A DNA stretch of 64,000 nucleotides from Monocercomonoides exilis. Lineage: Eukaryota; Preaxostyla; Oxymonadida; Polymastigidae. Within the stretch, counting starts at the first letter, position 1, and each line of letters begins with the position of its first letter. The stretch is taken from contig LSRY02000011.1 of assembly GCA_001643675.2 (NCBI GenBank), positions 310,001 to 374,000 on the forward strand, read 5' to 3'. Below the pieces are notes generated by a model, which was not told the DNA's origin, ran no database searches, and was given only the letters and a program-made list of their open reading frames with translations. Positions 1-11,227 of the stretch are shown here, piece by piece. Position numbers and translations under genes: made by a program.

Positions 1-917
1 CATAGGTAAAAGAAGGAAGAAAAGAAAGATAAAGAAGTCATTAATAAATGAAATAATGCAAACGTTTTCAACTGCGCAGAACAATTTAGCAAAACAAGAT
101 GGTTTTTTGACAATGCGAATACATGACTGGCTTCTTTCAAAAGATATTATAGTTGTACTCGATGTATACAACATCACAGCCTTTTTAAAAAAAAACACTA
201 AGTTTTATAAAAGCTTAATAGATTTTACACACAAGAACAATATCAATGGCGAAGGCGAAGGCAAAAAACCCCTAAACAAACAAATCAAAAATAAAAAAAA
301 TTCAAAAAGCATACAACAATCGACCAAGTGTTGGCAATAATGCATATCAAAGCAAAAATTGGTATTTCCAGAAAAAATATTATTAGTGAAACAATACACG
401 GAACACAGTTCGTTGCATCTTTCATTCGCAAAACAAGGGAAAGAAATTCAATTCACCAAAGAAAAAAATATGCATCATACGTTTTAGTACAGGATCGCCC
501 ATTTTCATGTGTTCTCTCTGACTTCACAAAGGAAGTACAGATGAAACAAATCTGTACAAATTGTTGATGTCTCTATGGGATTCGATCATTAATTTCTAAA
601 AAGATTCTGTTTTTCAAATATATAATCGTTTCACAAATGAATAACCTAATTCAATTGCAAAAGGAAGATAAACGTCATCTTTTTAATAAAATGACAAAAG
701 CTCCAATTGAGAAATGAATGAAGGAATAAAACATAATAATGAGTTGAATATATAAAAGAAATTTTTTTTATAGATTTCTAATATTTTGTGCGAAAATTCT
801 ATAAAAATCTCACTGAAAAGATTTTGAACAATTAAAATATTATACCCTTTAAAAATATAAAATTGTGCCGTTCGTTTTAAATATTGAGAATTAAATATTG
901 AAAACACATGTTTTGGA
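1..917. other. AT-rich stretch with no supported gene
   Basis: Only short open frames of low-complexity composition are present (for example 56-340 and 328-567 on the + strand). None has a recognisable domain, a credible splice pattern or a match to a family I know. It may hold the 3' end or an exon of a gene that starts outside the window, but nothing in the sequence proves it. Confidence 0.5.
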
Positions 918-2175
918 ATGAAGGTCACATTTAAGGTTATTGGAAAGGATACAGCTCAAATGGACGTTGCTCCAGAAGACACAATTTTGATTATCAAACA
1001 TCGACTTGAACTTATGATTGATGCAAAAGCTTCTCACCAAACTTTTATTTTCAAAGGACGAATTTTGGAAAATGAATCACGAATCGAGAATTGTGGACTT
1101 GTTTGATTTGTGCATTTTCATTTATATTTCTCTAATTCAAATATTCAGGTGGAAAGATCAATTATCATCGTGAGGGTGAAAGATGTTTGTAAATTATTTC
1201 ATTATCTTTTTTTCATATTTCTTACAACAACCAGCCCAACTACACTCCTCCTGAAGAAGGAATCGTTCTGGATCCTCTTGGAATTGGAGAGACAGATTAT
1301 ACTTCAAAAACGTTTGAATATTTTGTAAATTACATTTTTAATAGATAAGTTGCTATTAAAGGGACGACGATAAAGAAAAACTTCCTCCCCCTCCTAAAAT
1401 TTTGAAAAAATCAGAAACAAAGGAAGACGAACAGGATCAAGGAAATGCAAATCCCTTTGCACCTGCTTTCCCATTTGGACCATTTCCCTTTGCGAACAGA
1501 CCACAACGAAATATAAGGCCAATGCCAATTTACCAGCCACCTAGGCGTCATCAACAACGCGACCAACCAGTTCTGCAAGATATTTTAAATCTTCCTGAAG
1601 AACGTGAAGTTCAGATTTCTGAGGAAGAATTTGCAAAGCGATTGAAAGAACTTGTTGATGAAATGGGATTTAATCAGAAAGCAGCCACAACAGCATTGAG
1701 AAGTACAAATGGCAACACAGAGGAAGCGATCGATGTGTTAATTACTCAAGCCAGTGTCGGAGTTATTGATAACGTTGAAGACGATCAAGAAGTGAACAAT
1801 GCTGGTGAACGTAACAGAAGAAATAGAGATAAAGCAATCTTTGTGATAATAAATCAAACAGCAGACGAAAATAAAAAGGGAGAAGAGGAGAGGAAAGAAA
1901 AAAAGGAAGAAAAAGAGGAAAAAGAAAAAAACGATGAAAAGGAAGAAAAGGAAGAAAAGCCAGAAAAGTCAGAAAAACCAGAAAAGCCAGAAGCAGATGA
2001 TGAACCTATTTTCAAACGGACCAATGCTGGCACAGAGATCCGTGTTACAAAAGAGGACAAAGAGCAGATTGATCAGCTTGTGTCGCTCGCTGAAGTGCAG
2101 CCTCTGCGCGCGGCCGAAGCATATTTTGCATGTGGAAAATCAATTGAAGATGCAGTCAATTTCTTATTCAGCTGA
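918..2175 (+). CDS. RAD23: RAD23-like ubiquitin receptor (UBL-UBA-UBA), 4 exons
   Basis: Predicted shuttle receptor that carries ubiquitinated proteins to the proteasome. Exons read 918-1100, 1149-1184, 1235-1311 and 1362-2175. Introns are 48-50 bp, start GTTTG and end in AG, and the splice gives a 369-residue frame ending in TGA. Residues 1-73 form a ubiquitin-like domain (the first two exons). A UBA domain lies at about 185-228, with the MGF loop and a TEEAIDVL helix. A second UBA at about 328-368 carries AYFACGKSIEDAVNFL, very close to the C-terminal UBA of Rad23. Between the UBAs lies a Lys/Glu-rich linker where Rad23 normally has its XPC-binding domain; I see none. Domain order and the C-terminal UBA argue against ubiquilin or Ddi1. 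The ATG at 918 is the first codon of the ubiquitin-like fold. Confidence 0.85.
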
Positions 2176-2778
2176 AAGACGGAACTTTGCTTGAAAGAGA
2201 AATCTTATTGAACATGGCTGGATGAAATATGTATTTCAACACATTTTATAATTTGCTTGCAATGTTCTGTTTCATGCTAATAGATTCAATTGCCGAGTGA
2301 ATTTTGAAGCATCATTCGTTTTTAAATCACTAACACTTTATTTGTCTTTTTGTGAGTTTCATTTTTGCGCAATTTTTGAATTCGTCATTAACTTGAGGCA
2401 TTTTCGATGCCTTTTTTAAAGAATTCCTTTAGCGGGCAGAAAAACGTGAGTGCATTGATAATTTCATATTTGACCTTTAATAATCCTTTTTGTACTCAGA
2501 TATTTGAAATTTATGCAAAGCATGATAACGCACAGGATGCTTCATTGTTGAGAAATGTGGAAGAAATGAGAAGATAATGAAAAATACACACAAAAAACAT
2601 TGGTGGTAAATTTAAAATAGGAAATAAACTGCTTGAGACTAAGCGGAGAATATATATACATATGGCATAACCATTCTCAAAGGTTTGTGCTTTAACACAA
2701 ACAAAAGGCTAAAAGAATCAGATTTGCCATAAGTGTATACGATAAATTAAAACAGATCCATGAATAATTTGATAAGAT
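2176..2778. other. Convergent 3' intergenic region
   Basis: AT-rich DNA between the converging ends of the RAD23-like gene and CDK1. No open frame is supported. It should contain both 3' untranslated regions and polyadenylation signals, but I cannot place a poly(A) site with confidence. Confidence 0.5.
2653..2660 (-). promoter_or_regulatory. Possible PUF-binding element downstream of CDK1
   Basis: On the CDK1 sense strand this 8-mer reads TGTATATA, about 120 bases past the stop codon. It equals the RNA octamer predicted from the repeat residues of the PUF protein in this window. Such 8-mers arise easily in AT-rich DNA and the 3' end of the transcript is unknown, so function is inference. Confidence 0.25.
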
Positions 2779-4157
2779 TTATTCTGAGAAATAAGGATGA
2801 GAAAGAGCCTCTTTCACAGAAATACGCTTTGCTGGGTCATAAGTCAGCATTTTCTAAAGAAAAATTCATAGAAACAGCATATTCAAAATTATGAATCATT
2901 AACAATCAACAGATAAAAGCATAGAAATAAGAACGTTCGCGCAAAAATGAAGAATAAAAAAATAAAAATTCAATAAAAAACAAACTCTGAGTAAATCAAT
3001 TCCATTGGGGCTGAGATTTGGGCACAGCTCAGCCAAGTTCTTAGGGCGCCATTGAGGAAAGACAGGACGCCAATCAGGAAGTTGGGATACTCCTGGCCAC
3101 ATTGTTTCATTTGGAGTTCCGCAGATTCTGAATAATTTCATTGAAAAAATTAGTTTTATTTTTTTATAATTTAATAACAACTTTGATGATAAACACACTG
3201 GAAAATGTGATAAAGTTGATCAATCTCAGAGTCTCCCTTAAAGAAAGGCTTTCCGTTTGACATCTCAGCGAAGATGCAGCCAATTCCCCAGACATCAACT
3301 GGTAATGAATAAAGCTTACTGCCAAGAAGCACCTCAGGTGGTCGATACCATCTTTGCATAGCATATTTTAAAAATATACATATCACATAAATATGGAACA
3401 AAATTTTTTTGATTACAAATTTGTAAAAGAAACAATTGAATGGAAGAATCTATTGAAAAATCACAATCAATTTCGAAACATACAATGTTACTATCTCGTG
3501 TGTATATGATCTCATTGGTATTGAATACATACGCGCCAATCTTTAAAATATAAAACAATATAAAATAATTTTAATTGATTCAAAAACAATTTTAAAATAC
3601 CCGAAATCACATATTTTTATGTTTCCAGAACGATCAACAAGCAAATTTTGTGGTTTTAAATCTCTGTGCATCATCCTTCTTGAATGACAATACAAAATTC
3701 CGCTTAAAAGTTGCTTTAAGTAAGACTACATTCCATGAGAATTAAAAAAAAAAGTTGTTTATCTTAATAAACATGAAATCCAAACTCTTACAAGATTGGC
3801 TGAAAGAAATGGAGTTCCAAGTTCTTTAAGCTTATCCATATATTTTTTAAGATCTTGTTCAAGATATTCAAACACCAGATACAAGTCATTTCCTTGATGA
3901 ATAATATCGAGAAGTCTTAACAATGTGAAAAATGAATGTCAAAAAAAATAAATAAAATAATAAAATCAAACCTAACAATATTTGGATGATCCAATTCTGT
4001 CAATGCAGCTACTTCACGAATTGCGGTTGATGGAACACCTTCTTCTTGTGTTTCCAAGCGGATCTTTTTCAGTGCAACGATCTCTCCTGTAGCCACTATT
4101 CTAGCTTTATACACAACACCATAAGTTCCCTCGCCAACTTTCTCAATGCGTTGATAT
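2779..4157 (-). CDS. CDK1: Cyclin-dependent kinase 1 (Cdc2), 7 recognised exons
   Basis: Serine/threonine kinase that drives cell-cycle transitions when bound to a cyclin. Exons on the minus strand are 4157-3972, 3915-3792, 3725-3601, 3540-3484, 3351-3199, 3127-2986 and 2853-2779, giving a continuous frame of about 287 residues ending in TAA. Visible motifs are the glycine loop GEGTYG (including the Thr-Tyr inhibitory phosphosite pair), VALKKI, the exact PSTAIRE cyclin-binding helix, [11 protein letters not shown], the activation-loop threonine in YTHE, and the PPE box (APE in most kinases). The family is usually about 300 residues, so only a few N-terminal codons are missing. They should lie in a tiny exon upstream of the splice acceptor at 4158, which I could not place securely. 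Introns are short, with GTTTG, GTAAG, GTATG and GTGTG donors. The exact PSTAIRE makes CDK1/2 more likely than CDK5 or others. Confidence 0.92.
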
Positions 4158-4552
4158 CTCAAAAAGAGTAAAAAAGAAATAATATTTTTACGCGATTGTT
4201 TACATGAAAAAATACAAGTTAAAACACAATATTTCACAGAAATTCAAATTGTCGAATAGATAAATAAGTATTGGATACTTGTCAAGTGGTGATTTGATCA
4301 TTTATTCAGATTTTGCGAAATGGTTCAAATAAAATACAATTGAAGATTCAAATTGACTTTGCTAATAATGGGAAAGATCACAAAATCAAAATTTTTCTTT
4401 CACTCCGAATGGATTAATACAAATTACACAAAAATTTCTCATTGCTTTTTATGAAATATTGAAAGCCTTATACATTCATGTTTTCATTTTTGAAAACTAC
4501 GTTTTATCGCAAGTTTTTTTCTCAATCATTATTATAAAGGTAAATTTTTTTT
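4158..4552. other. Divergent intergenic region
   Basis: About 395 bp of AT-rich DNA between CDK1 (-) and the THEM6-like gene (+). It should hold both promoters and the first, very short CDK1 exon. No recognisable motif was found. Confidence 0.5.
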
Positions 4553-5107
4553 ATGGCATATTATGTTAGAAGTTTAGTCAATGTACTTTATGGTAAATAT
4601 TTTCAAAAAAGGTCATCTTTTCTTGAAAAATATGTATGGAAAAGTAGAGTATCAATGCTGGATGTAGATAGGTCTTTGAAAGTGAATGATATCGGTTATT
4701 TACAGATAGCAGAACAAGCAAGATGGTCGTGGTCGTCTTGCTGTAATTTACTTGGCCTTCTTTCTCAAAAGAAAGCATCTCCCGTTGTTTCACTTATATC
4801 GTGCAATATTAAGCAACCTCTTTATCTTTTCCAATCTTTTTCAGTGATTTGCAAAGTTGTTCACGTTGATGACAAAGCCTTTTACGTCACACAAAAATTT
4901 ATTGCTAATGATTCAAATTCTGCAACGCTTTTCATTAAATTGCAGTTGGCAACAAAGCATGGAGTGATTAATCCATTAGAATTATTTCATACAATTTACC
5001 CGACATATACGGTTCCTAGAATGGAAATTGAAAATCAAAAGAACGCACTTCAGACGTTTTATGTCCTAGAATCTTATCTCCTTGAAAAACCAATGAAGTA
5101 CTCATAA
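4553..5107 (+). CDS. THEM6-like hot-dog thioesterase
   Basis: Intronless 184-residue protein of the acyl-CoA thioesterase-like hot-dog family related to animal THEM6. The characteristic sequence begins near residue 30 with RVSMLDVDRSLKVND, then GYLQIAEQARW on the long helix. Later strands match the family pattern: LFQSFSVICKVVHVDD followed by KAFYVTQKF, and a GVINPLE segment near residue 143 (family members have G-x-(I/T)-SPE). A hydrophobic N-terminus (AYYVRSLVNVL) may be a membrane anchor, as in THEM6, but it is short. Length fits the family (about 180-210). The start is the first ATG of the frame and the stop is TAA. The substrate is not predictable; family members act on fatty acyl-CoA or have no proven activity. 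The family call is fairly firm, the function inferred. Confidence 0.72.
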   Translation: MAYYVRSLVNVLYGKYFQKRSSFLEKYVWKSRVSMLDVDRSLKVNDIGYLQIAEQARWSWSSCCNLLGLLSQKKASPVVSLISCNIKQPLYLFQSFSVICKVVHVDDKAFYVTQKFIANDSNSATLFIKLQLATKHGVINPLELFHTIYPTYTVPRMEIENQKNALQTFYVLESYLLEKPMKYS

Positions 5108-6492
5108 AATGGAAATTTAGACTGTTTAACTTGTTCAAGAAAGATCAGGCGAAATCATTGTTTATAAACAATTTTTTTTTTCGCTTAGCTTACAAGTCCA
5201 TTGCTATAATAATGTGAAACTTATGTTTAACTTATTCATTTCTCGGAGTTAGCCTTATATCTTTTTCTTTGTTCAGAATGTTTTTATTAGTTGATTCTTT
5301 ACACAATTTTATGAAAATGCATGCATTTTAATAAAGCTTTTGAAAGGTGGATTTTGTTTGTTTTTATTATTTTATTTTATTTTTCTATTAATTTTTTTTG
5401 TTTATTTATTCTATTTTAAAAAAATATGAACTGAATTTCTCAATTTTATACACAAATAATAAATAATGAAAAATAACAATGTAAACTCAAACAAAAAAAA
5501 AGAAGTAATTCACGAACAAACAAATGAAATTGAATGCAGATAAAAACAATTGAAAAAGAAAGCACTAAATGAAAAATGCAGAAAGGTTAAAAAAAAAACC
5601 ACACAAAATATCAATTGTGCACCAAAAAATGTTGGTTAACCATATTTTTCATTTATAGATGCTGAAGTGAACCTCCAAAACGTTAGCATATTTCATTGAC
5701 AGCCCAAGAGTGCAACATACTCAGGTTAGCATTCACAGAAATCAAACCGTATACTAAAAATTCGCTAAACACAATCATATTCACTCATAAACTCAGATGA
5801 CAAGCAAAGCTCAAAACAACAAATTATCATCGCACTAACAGAAACGTAACATAAGCAGCAGAGAAAATCCAACTGATGAGTTACAACCGAAAAGGAGCGA
5901 ATTATAAACACAAAAAGCTCAAATAACACAATGTAACATAAAGAAGCAATTATGCATACATAGTCTTTTATTATTATTATTATCATTATTATGAAGATGA
6001 TTATTTCTTAATAAAATAATAAAGCAAAGAGAACGAGATAATTTGCAATGAAACGCACAAGCACACAAGCACATAATCACACACACAAAAAGACAGAAAT
6101 ATGGCATAGCTACTTTCAGTGCAAGGCACAAACACACAGTCAGACAACTGAACTGCTCAGATAGTTCAGTTTAACAGTTAATAATGTCAGTGAAATCAGA
6201 AGAGAACACATCGACAGGAAAGATTATGCTGATTGCATAGGCATCAATAGCACACACCACACACCACACACCACACACATACTTCACATTCTCACATTGA
6301 CAATGTTCATTTATTTATTTATTAATTTATTCATTCATTAATTAATTCATTTATCATAATTTCACATATATTTCTATGCAATGATAGAAATAGACAAGAG
6401 AAATTGATATCGAGAAATCGAAACAGAGAAGAGATAAAGAGACAAAGAGAATGATACAAAAACGTTGATGTATCCAGCAACAACTGAGGAGC
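5108..6492. other. Convergent intergenic region with simple repeats
   Basis: About 1.4 kb of AT-rich DNA between the ends of the THEM6-like gene and the PUF gene. It contains runs of A and T, a short ATT repeat near 5969-5990 and a CACAC-type repeat near 6248-6281. I see no coding exon. Confidence 0.5.
6248..6281. repeat. ACACACC-type microsatellite
   Basis: A short tandem array of an ACACACC-like unit (CACACCA repeated about four times). It lies in the probable 3' flank of the PUF gene. Confidence 0.7.
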
Positions 6493-8860
6493 TTACTGTG
6501 GAGTGATTGGAGAGACCGAGTGGGAGAGCTCAGAGGTGGGAGAGACGCTGAAGTGGGCAGAGCGGTCGTCGGTGGACGTCTGCTGCGATGGCGTGGGCGA
6601 GGCAGACGAGTACGACGACAGCACAGTCTCCGACGAGAGCGGCCGCGACGCAAACGAGGGAGACGGCGAGGGAGACGACAGATCGTCACTCGAATGACTC
6701 GAGTGCGAAGAGACAAAGGAGCCGGGAGTCGCTGAACTCGGAGGTGGCTGAGGTTGAGGCTGAGGTTGAATCTGCGTCTGAATCTGAGTCTGCGGCATAG
6801 ACTGAGACTGAGACTGAGACTGAGATTGTGATTGAGGTTGCTGTTGTTGCTGTTGTTGAGCAGCAGAACTGGCAATCAGAAAGGAAGGAGACTGAGACGA
6901 GGGCTGCTGCACAAAGGAAGCAGCATTCCTGTTGGCTGCCTGGGCAGATGAGGTGAGAGTAGAGGGAACAACAGCGTATGGATACTTGACATACTGCACA
7001 GGAGCATCAGACGCAGCAGACAGAAGCGAAAGAGGCACTGTCTTGCCAAACATCTGTTGTTGTTGCTGTTGCTGTTGTTGCTGTGGCTGTGGCTGTGGCT
7101 GTTGCTGTGACTGGTGATGCATCGCAGAGTTCTGCGACACAAACATCGATTGATTCGAATGCTCATCACTTCGCCACGATCTTCCTCTTCCTTTGCCTCC
7201 TCCTCCTCCTCCTCCTCCATTTCCACTCCCGTTTCCTGCTGATGCATTTCCACTGTTGCCGTTATTACCTCCACCACCTCCTCTCCTCCATCCTCTTCCT
7301 CTCCCTTCGCCCACCCCATCTCCTCCTCTCTCAAATTCTCTGTTCCTCTCTCTTCCCCTCCCAAACTCCCTATCCCTATCCTTGTCTCTGTCTCTATCCC
7401 TTTCCCTCTCCTTCTCCCTCTCTCTCTCCTTCTCATGCTCTCCTGCCTTCTCTCTGCTCCCCATCCCCATCTCCTCCGCCGTGTGTGGTGGCGTCGGTGG
7501 GTCTGGCCTCTGCATCGGCTGTCTCAGCAGCGCAGCCTCCATGTTCTGTATGCGCATTGCAATGTGCTTCGGAAGCACTCTTCTTCCCTCAGACGTCACC
7601 TCAGACACAGCCAGGCGCATCTCGGAATGCAGCGCCCGCTTCGTCTCTGCATCAGCATAGTCGAAGATGCGCTGTGCCACGTAGTTGCCAAAGAGGTCAA
7701 AGACAAGAAAGAGAAGAGCATTGGTGGTGTGCGGGGTGAAGTGTGTGCTGCTGCCGCCGTCAGATGCTGTTGTGAATGGAGGAGGATACGACCGAATCTC
7801 TGAGATGATCTTGCTGCGCTGGCTGGGCGGGGAGAAGATGATGCACTTCTCAATCGCGTTGGAGGAGAACTTGTGTGTCGACAAAAGGAAGAAGTGGCCC
7901 CTCAGCGCATTGATGATGATCGTTCTGATCTCGTCTGAGCAGAACACCATCACGTGCTGCACCACATAGTTCCCGTACTGGCTCTTGATCACCTCAATGA
8001 TGTTAGGAATGAGCGAGTCCACAATCTGCTTCTGCTGCGCGTCTGTTCCATGCTCCAGCAGCCGCTGCAAAATGCGGCAGCCATATGTGTGCATGGCAAT
8101 GTCAGCAGGATTGTTCTCCAGCACAAACGCAATGACTGGCTGCAGATGCTCTGGGGTGATGGCAGAGGAGGCGATGCACCGCTGGATCACGTGGTTTGCA
8201 TTCTGATCTTGAATGCACTCGATCGTGTGGGGAAACAGCTCCACCGCCAGCACACGCGACAGATTGCTGAACCCTCTCTCCACAGGCGACACGTGGCCTT
8301 TCCTCATTCCCATCGCCTGGGCACCCGGTGTGAGTGCAGGCTGTGCTCCCTTTGCCCCTCCTGCACAAACACCGTCAAGCCCATCAAACGCTCTCTGCAC
8401 CACACGACAGGCAAAAGGGTGCTTCGACAGCGCCAACATCTCCCCTATCATCGCCCTCGCTATGCCGTCCATCTGCTCCAGTGTGCCCACTTCGAAGAAC
8501 TTCTGCACGACGTAGTTGGCAAAGGGGTCCATGATGAGGGAGCGGATGAGGTGGTTGGAGATGCTCATCTCTTCAAACACCATCTGCCGGTCTGCCTCTG
8601 ACGCCGTGTCCATCAGCGTCTGCACCACCCGCGAGCCCAGCTGGTCTGTCATGAAGTGCACCACATGCCCTTGCACAGAGGAGAGGCGTGTGAGCAAGCG
8701 GGGATTGCGACGGAACTCCTGGACAAGCGGATCGCGCATGGCTTCTTCCTGGAACGGGGTGGAGAGAGGGTGGGTGGAGAGGAGCTTCGAGGAAGTGGCG
8801 GTGCTTGTGGTGGAAGTGAATGCGGAGGAGGAGGAGGAAGTGGAGGAAGAAGAGGAAGAA

Positions 8861-8892
<32 letters not shown>

Positions 8893-10119
8893 AGAGGAGG
8901 AAGAAGAAGAAGAGGAATAAGAGGAAGAAGAGGTGGATGGATGTGCAGGTGATGATAAAGAAGACAAGGAAGAAGAAGAAGAGGAGGATGATGATGACGA
9001 AGACGAAGAAGAAGATGTGAGTGATGGTGAAGAAAAGGAATGCTCCGACGACGAGCCATTTGATTTGTCTGAAGATTCGATAGATGCCCCATTAAATGGC
9101 CGTTGTGACATTGAGCTTCCAGCATAATTCATTTCTGCTGAATGCAATGAATTAGTTGCCATGTTCTGTGATGAAGCTTGGAGCGAAGGCTGAGATGCCA
9201 TAGAAGCAGTTTGAGATGCAGAAGACTGGATAAGAGATGAAGAATTGTATGATTGGTGATTCTGTAGCGGCTGAGCAATACCATACACTTGCTGAGCCAG
9301 CGGAGGTGATGTTTGAACACTGTTATCTGGTGAAAACATTGTTGCTGGACCATATCCATAAGGAATCATTGGATTTCTCCCAGATGGAACTTGCTGAAGT
9401 GCCATCATACCTGGCTGTCCAGTATATTGATAACCAGATGATACAGGCGCATAGTACGGTGATCCTCCCATTCCTCCCACTGGATACAAAACCATTTGTG
9501 GAGCGGATGGGCTTTGTTGAGGTTGCAACGACGCAGTTGGTGCTTGAGGTTGCGGAGATCCAGTTGGAGAAGCTTGAACAAGTTGAGGAAGTGCGCTTCC
9601 CTGTGGATAAACAACGTATATAGTAGGAGAAGATGTGGACGCTGCTGTTGGTGGAGAACCGGTTTGCTGCATAGAAGTGACGATATAGGCACCAGGCAGA
9701 TTTGGACTTTGTCCAACTTGATTTATTGAGGGGCTTGTTGTTGGAGGAGATGCTCCTTGCGCAGTATATGCCATATCGCCACTGGATGATTCACAAGAAG
9801 AAAGATTTGAAGTAGAAGGAGAAGGATTTGTTCCAGAAGAAGATTGATTTTGAGAATTTGATTTATGGCCAAGAGGAAGAAATGAAGCTTGAGAAAAAGT
9901 AGAAGGTGCCGCCAGCTGAGGTGCAATATATCCTTGACCAATAGAAGGAGATTGAAATGGAGAGGCTGCAGGAGGTTGCCCAACAGCCATATTCTGAAGA
10001 TAAGGAGAAGTTGGCGAAATCAAGGGAAACTGCACTGTTGGGCTCCATGAAAATGCTCCGCCTGCGGGAACTTGCTGCATTTGTCCAGACATACCAATGA
10101 AAGGAGAATAATTTGGCAT
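6493..10119 (-). CDS. PUM: Pumilio-family (PUF) RNA-binding protein, 1208 aa
   Basis: Cytoplasmic repressor that binds short motifs in mRNA 3' untranslated regions. A Pumilio homology domain lies at about residues 460-850. Eight repeats show the recognition-helix pentads SRVVQ, NYVVQ, CRVVQ, NHVIQ, CRILQ, NYVVQ, SNAIE and NYVAQ in repeats 1 to 8, the arrangement of human Pumilio. A Gly-rich insert separates repeats 3 and 4. The N-terminal 450 residues are Ser/Gln/Pro-rich and include Ser runs (about 360-445). The C-terminal 330 residues hold Arg/Glu/Asp, Gly and Gln tracts. The frame is unbroken and ends in TAA. The start is the ATG at 10119; a short upstream coding exon near 10195-10287 is possible but its frame did not join cleanly. 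The 3' two thirds is GC-rich, the 5' third AT-richer. Alternative: another PUF subclass (Nop9/Puf6) is excluded by the pentads. Confidence 0.93.
8815..9025 (-). repeat. Poly-serine coding microsatellite in the PUF gene
   Basis: A nearly pure purine strand of GAG/GAA/GAT/GAC triplets (plus strand) that codes on the minus strand for two long serine runs in the N-terminal region of the PUF protein. Mixed TCC, TCT and TCA codons show that it is not one recent single-codon expansion. Confidence 0.8.
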
Positions 10120-11227
10120 AACTCTTTTTAATATAAAAAATTTTTCGAGTATGTGTAATTTTTTAAAAATAAATTTGAAAGTAAAAATTTATACTCTCCA
10201 AGCGCTGGTGAGCTCAATGTTAAAGGAAGTGAAAGTACAGGTGGAGATTGACCAGATTGCAATCCAATTTGGGTCGGTTGGGACATGAGTATATTTCACA
10301 AATTGGAATTATGTGAGAAATAATTAAAAGAATGGTTAAAGTTTCGTACGCTTTGGTTTTGAGAAAAAGAACGACTATTTATTAATAAAATATTATATGA
10401 ATATGGAGTTTCATGGATGTTAATTATTATCTTCATATTTATACATTATTTTATTTTGTGAATGCTATTTGCTTTCACTCTGAGCTATCATGTTTTTTAA
10501 TTAATATATCTTAAAGTTAAATGATATGTTTATTTTAATGCTAATTTGTATTTTAAGTGAGTGTATTTTTAAAATTGGAAAAGCTCAAAACAACCACTTA
10601 AGTTTTTATTTTTTAAAAAATATTCGCTTTTTGAAAATTTTTTCGTTAAAGTTGCTTTTTTATAAATATCCTTTTTATTGCTAAATAGCAACATTGAAAG
10701 CAAGTTATTGTTTTTGGATTCGAGATCGCTAATAGAGAAATTGTGGATATTCTTTTGTAAAGAGTGATTCCACTTTTTCAAAGTTGAAAGGGAATATAAA
10801 TAAATTACCTAACTTTTCTGTTTTTGAATTTCTTTTTGTAATATCTATTTATTCCTGATATTTTTCTCTTTAAAAAGCACTTTTTATGCAAATTCTTAGA
10901 TACATAAGAATTGATTTCTTCAATTTGTTAAATGTTTAATGAGCATGACGCAAGTGGTAAATGCAAAGGAAGTTTTTTTTCCTTGATAAAAATAATAGTA
11001 CTCATACCATAAAATAGGAAAAAGCACCAAAGTGGACTAATGGACTATTAAAGGCTCAAATAAAGAATATGTCAGTAATTGAGAAATTAATTGATATATC
11101 TTCCTAAACAAATAAAATCAATATTTTAGACAATCAAAATAATAAAGTATTTGAGAGAAAAAGAATTATTGTGTACAACCATAATGCATTAGTCACTTCT
11201 GAAATATTCTCATTCATTCAATAGCTC
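10120..11227. other. Divergent intergenic region
   Basis: About 1.1 kb, strongly AT-rich, between the PUF gene (-) and VPS35L (+). A possible short 5' exon of the PUF gene lies near 10195-10287. Otherwise I see only low-complexity frames (for example 10569-10781) with no support. Confidence 0.45.

Noticed and set aside
7083-7803. Several + strand frames opposite the PUF gene
   Set aside because: They translate the complement of Gln/Arg/Glu-rich repeats and have no independent support.
10195-10287. First coding exon of the PUF gene
   Set aside because: An ATG, a GTATAA donor and an AAAAAG acceptor exist, but the ATG frame does not join the main frame, so I did not extend the gene.
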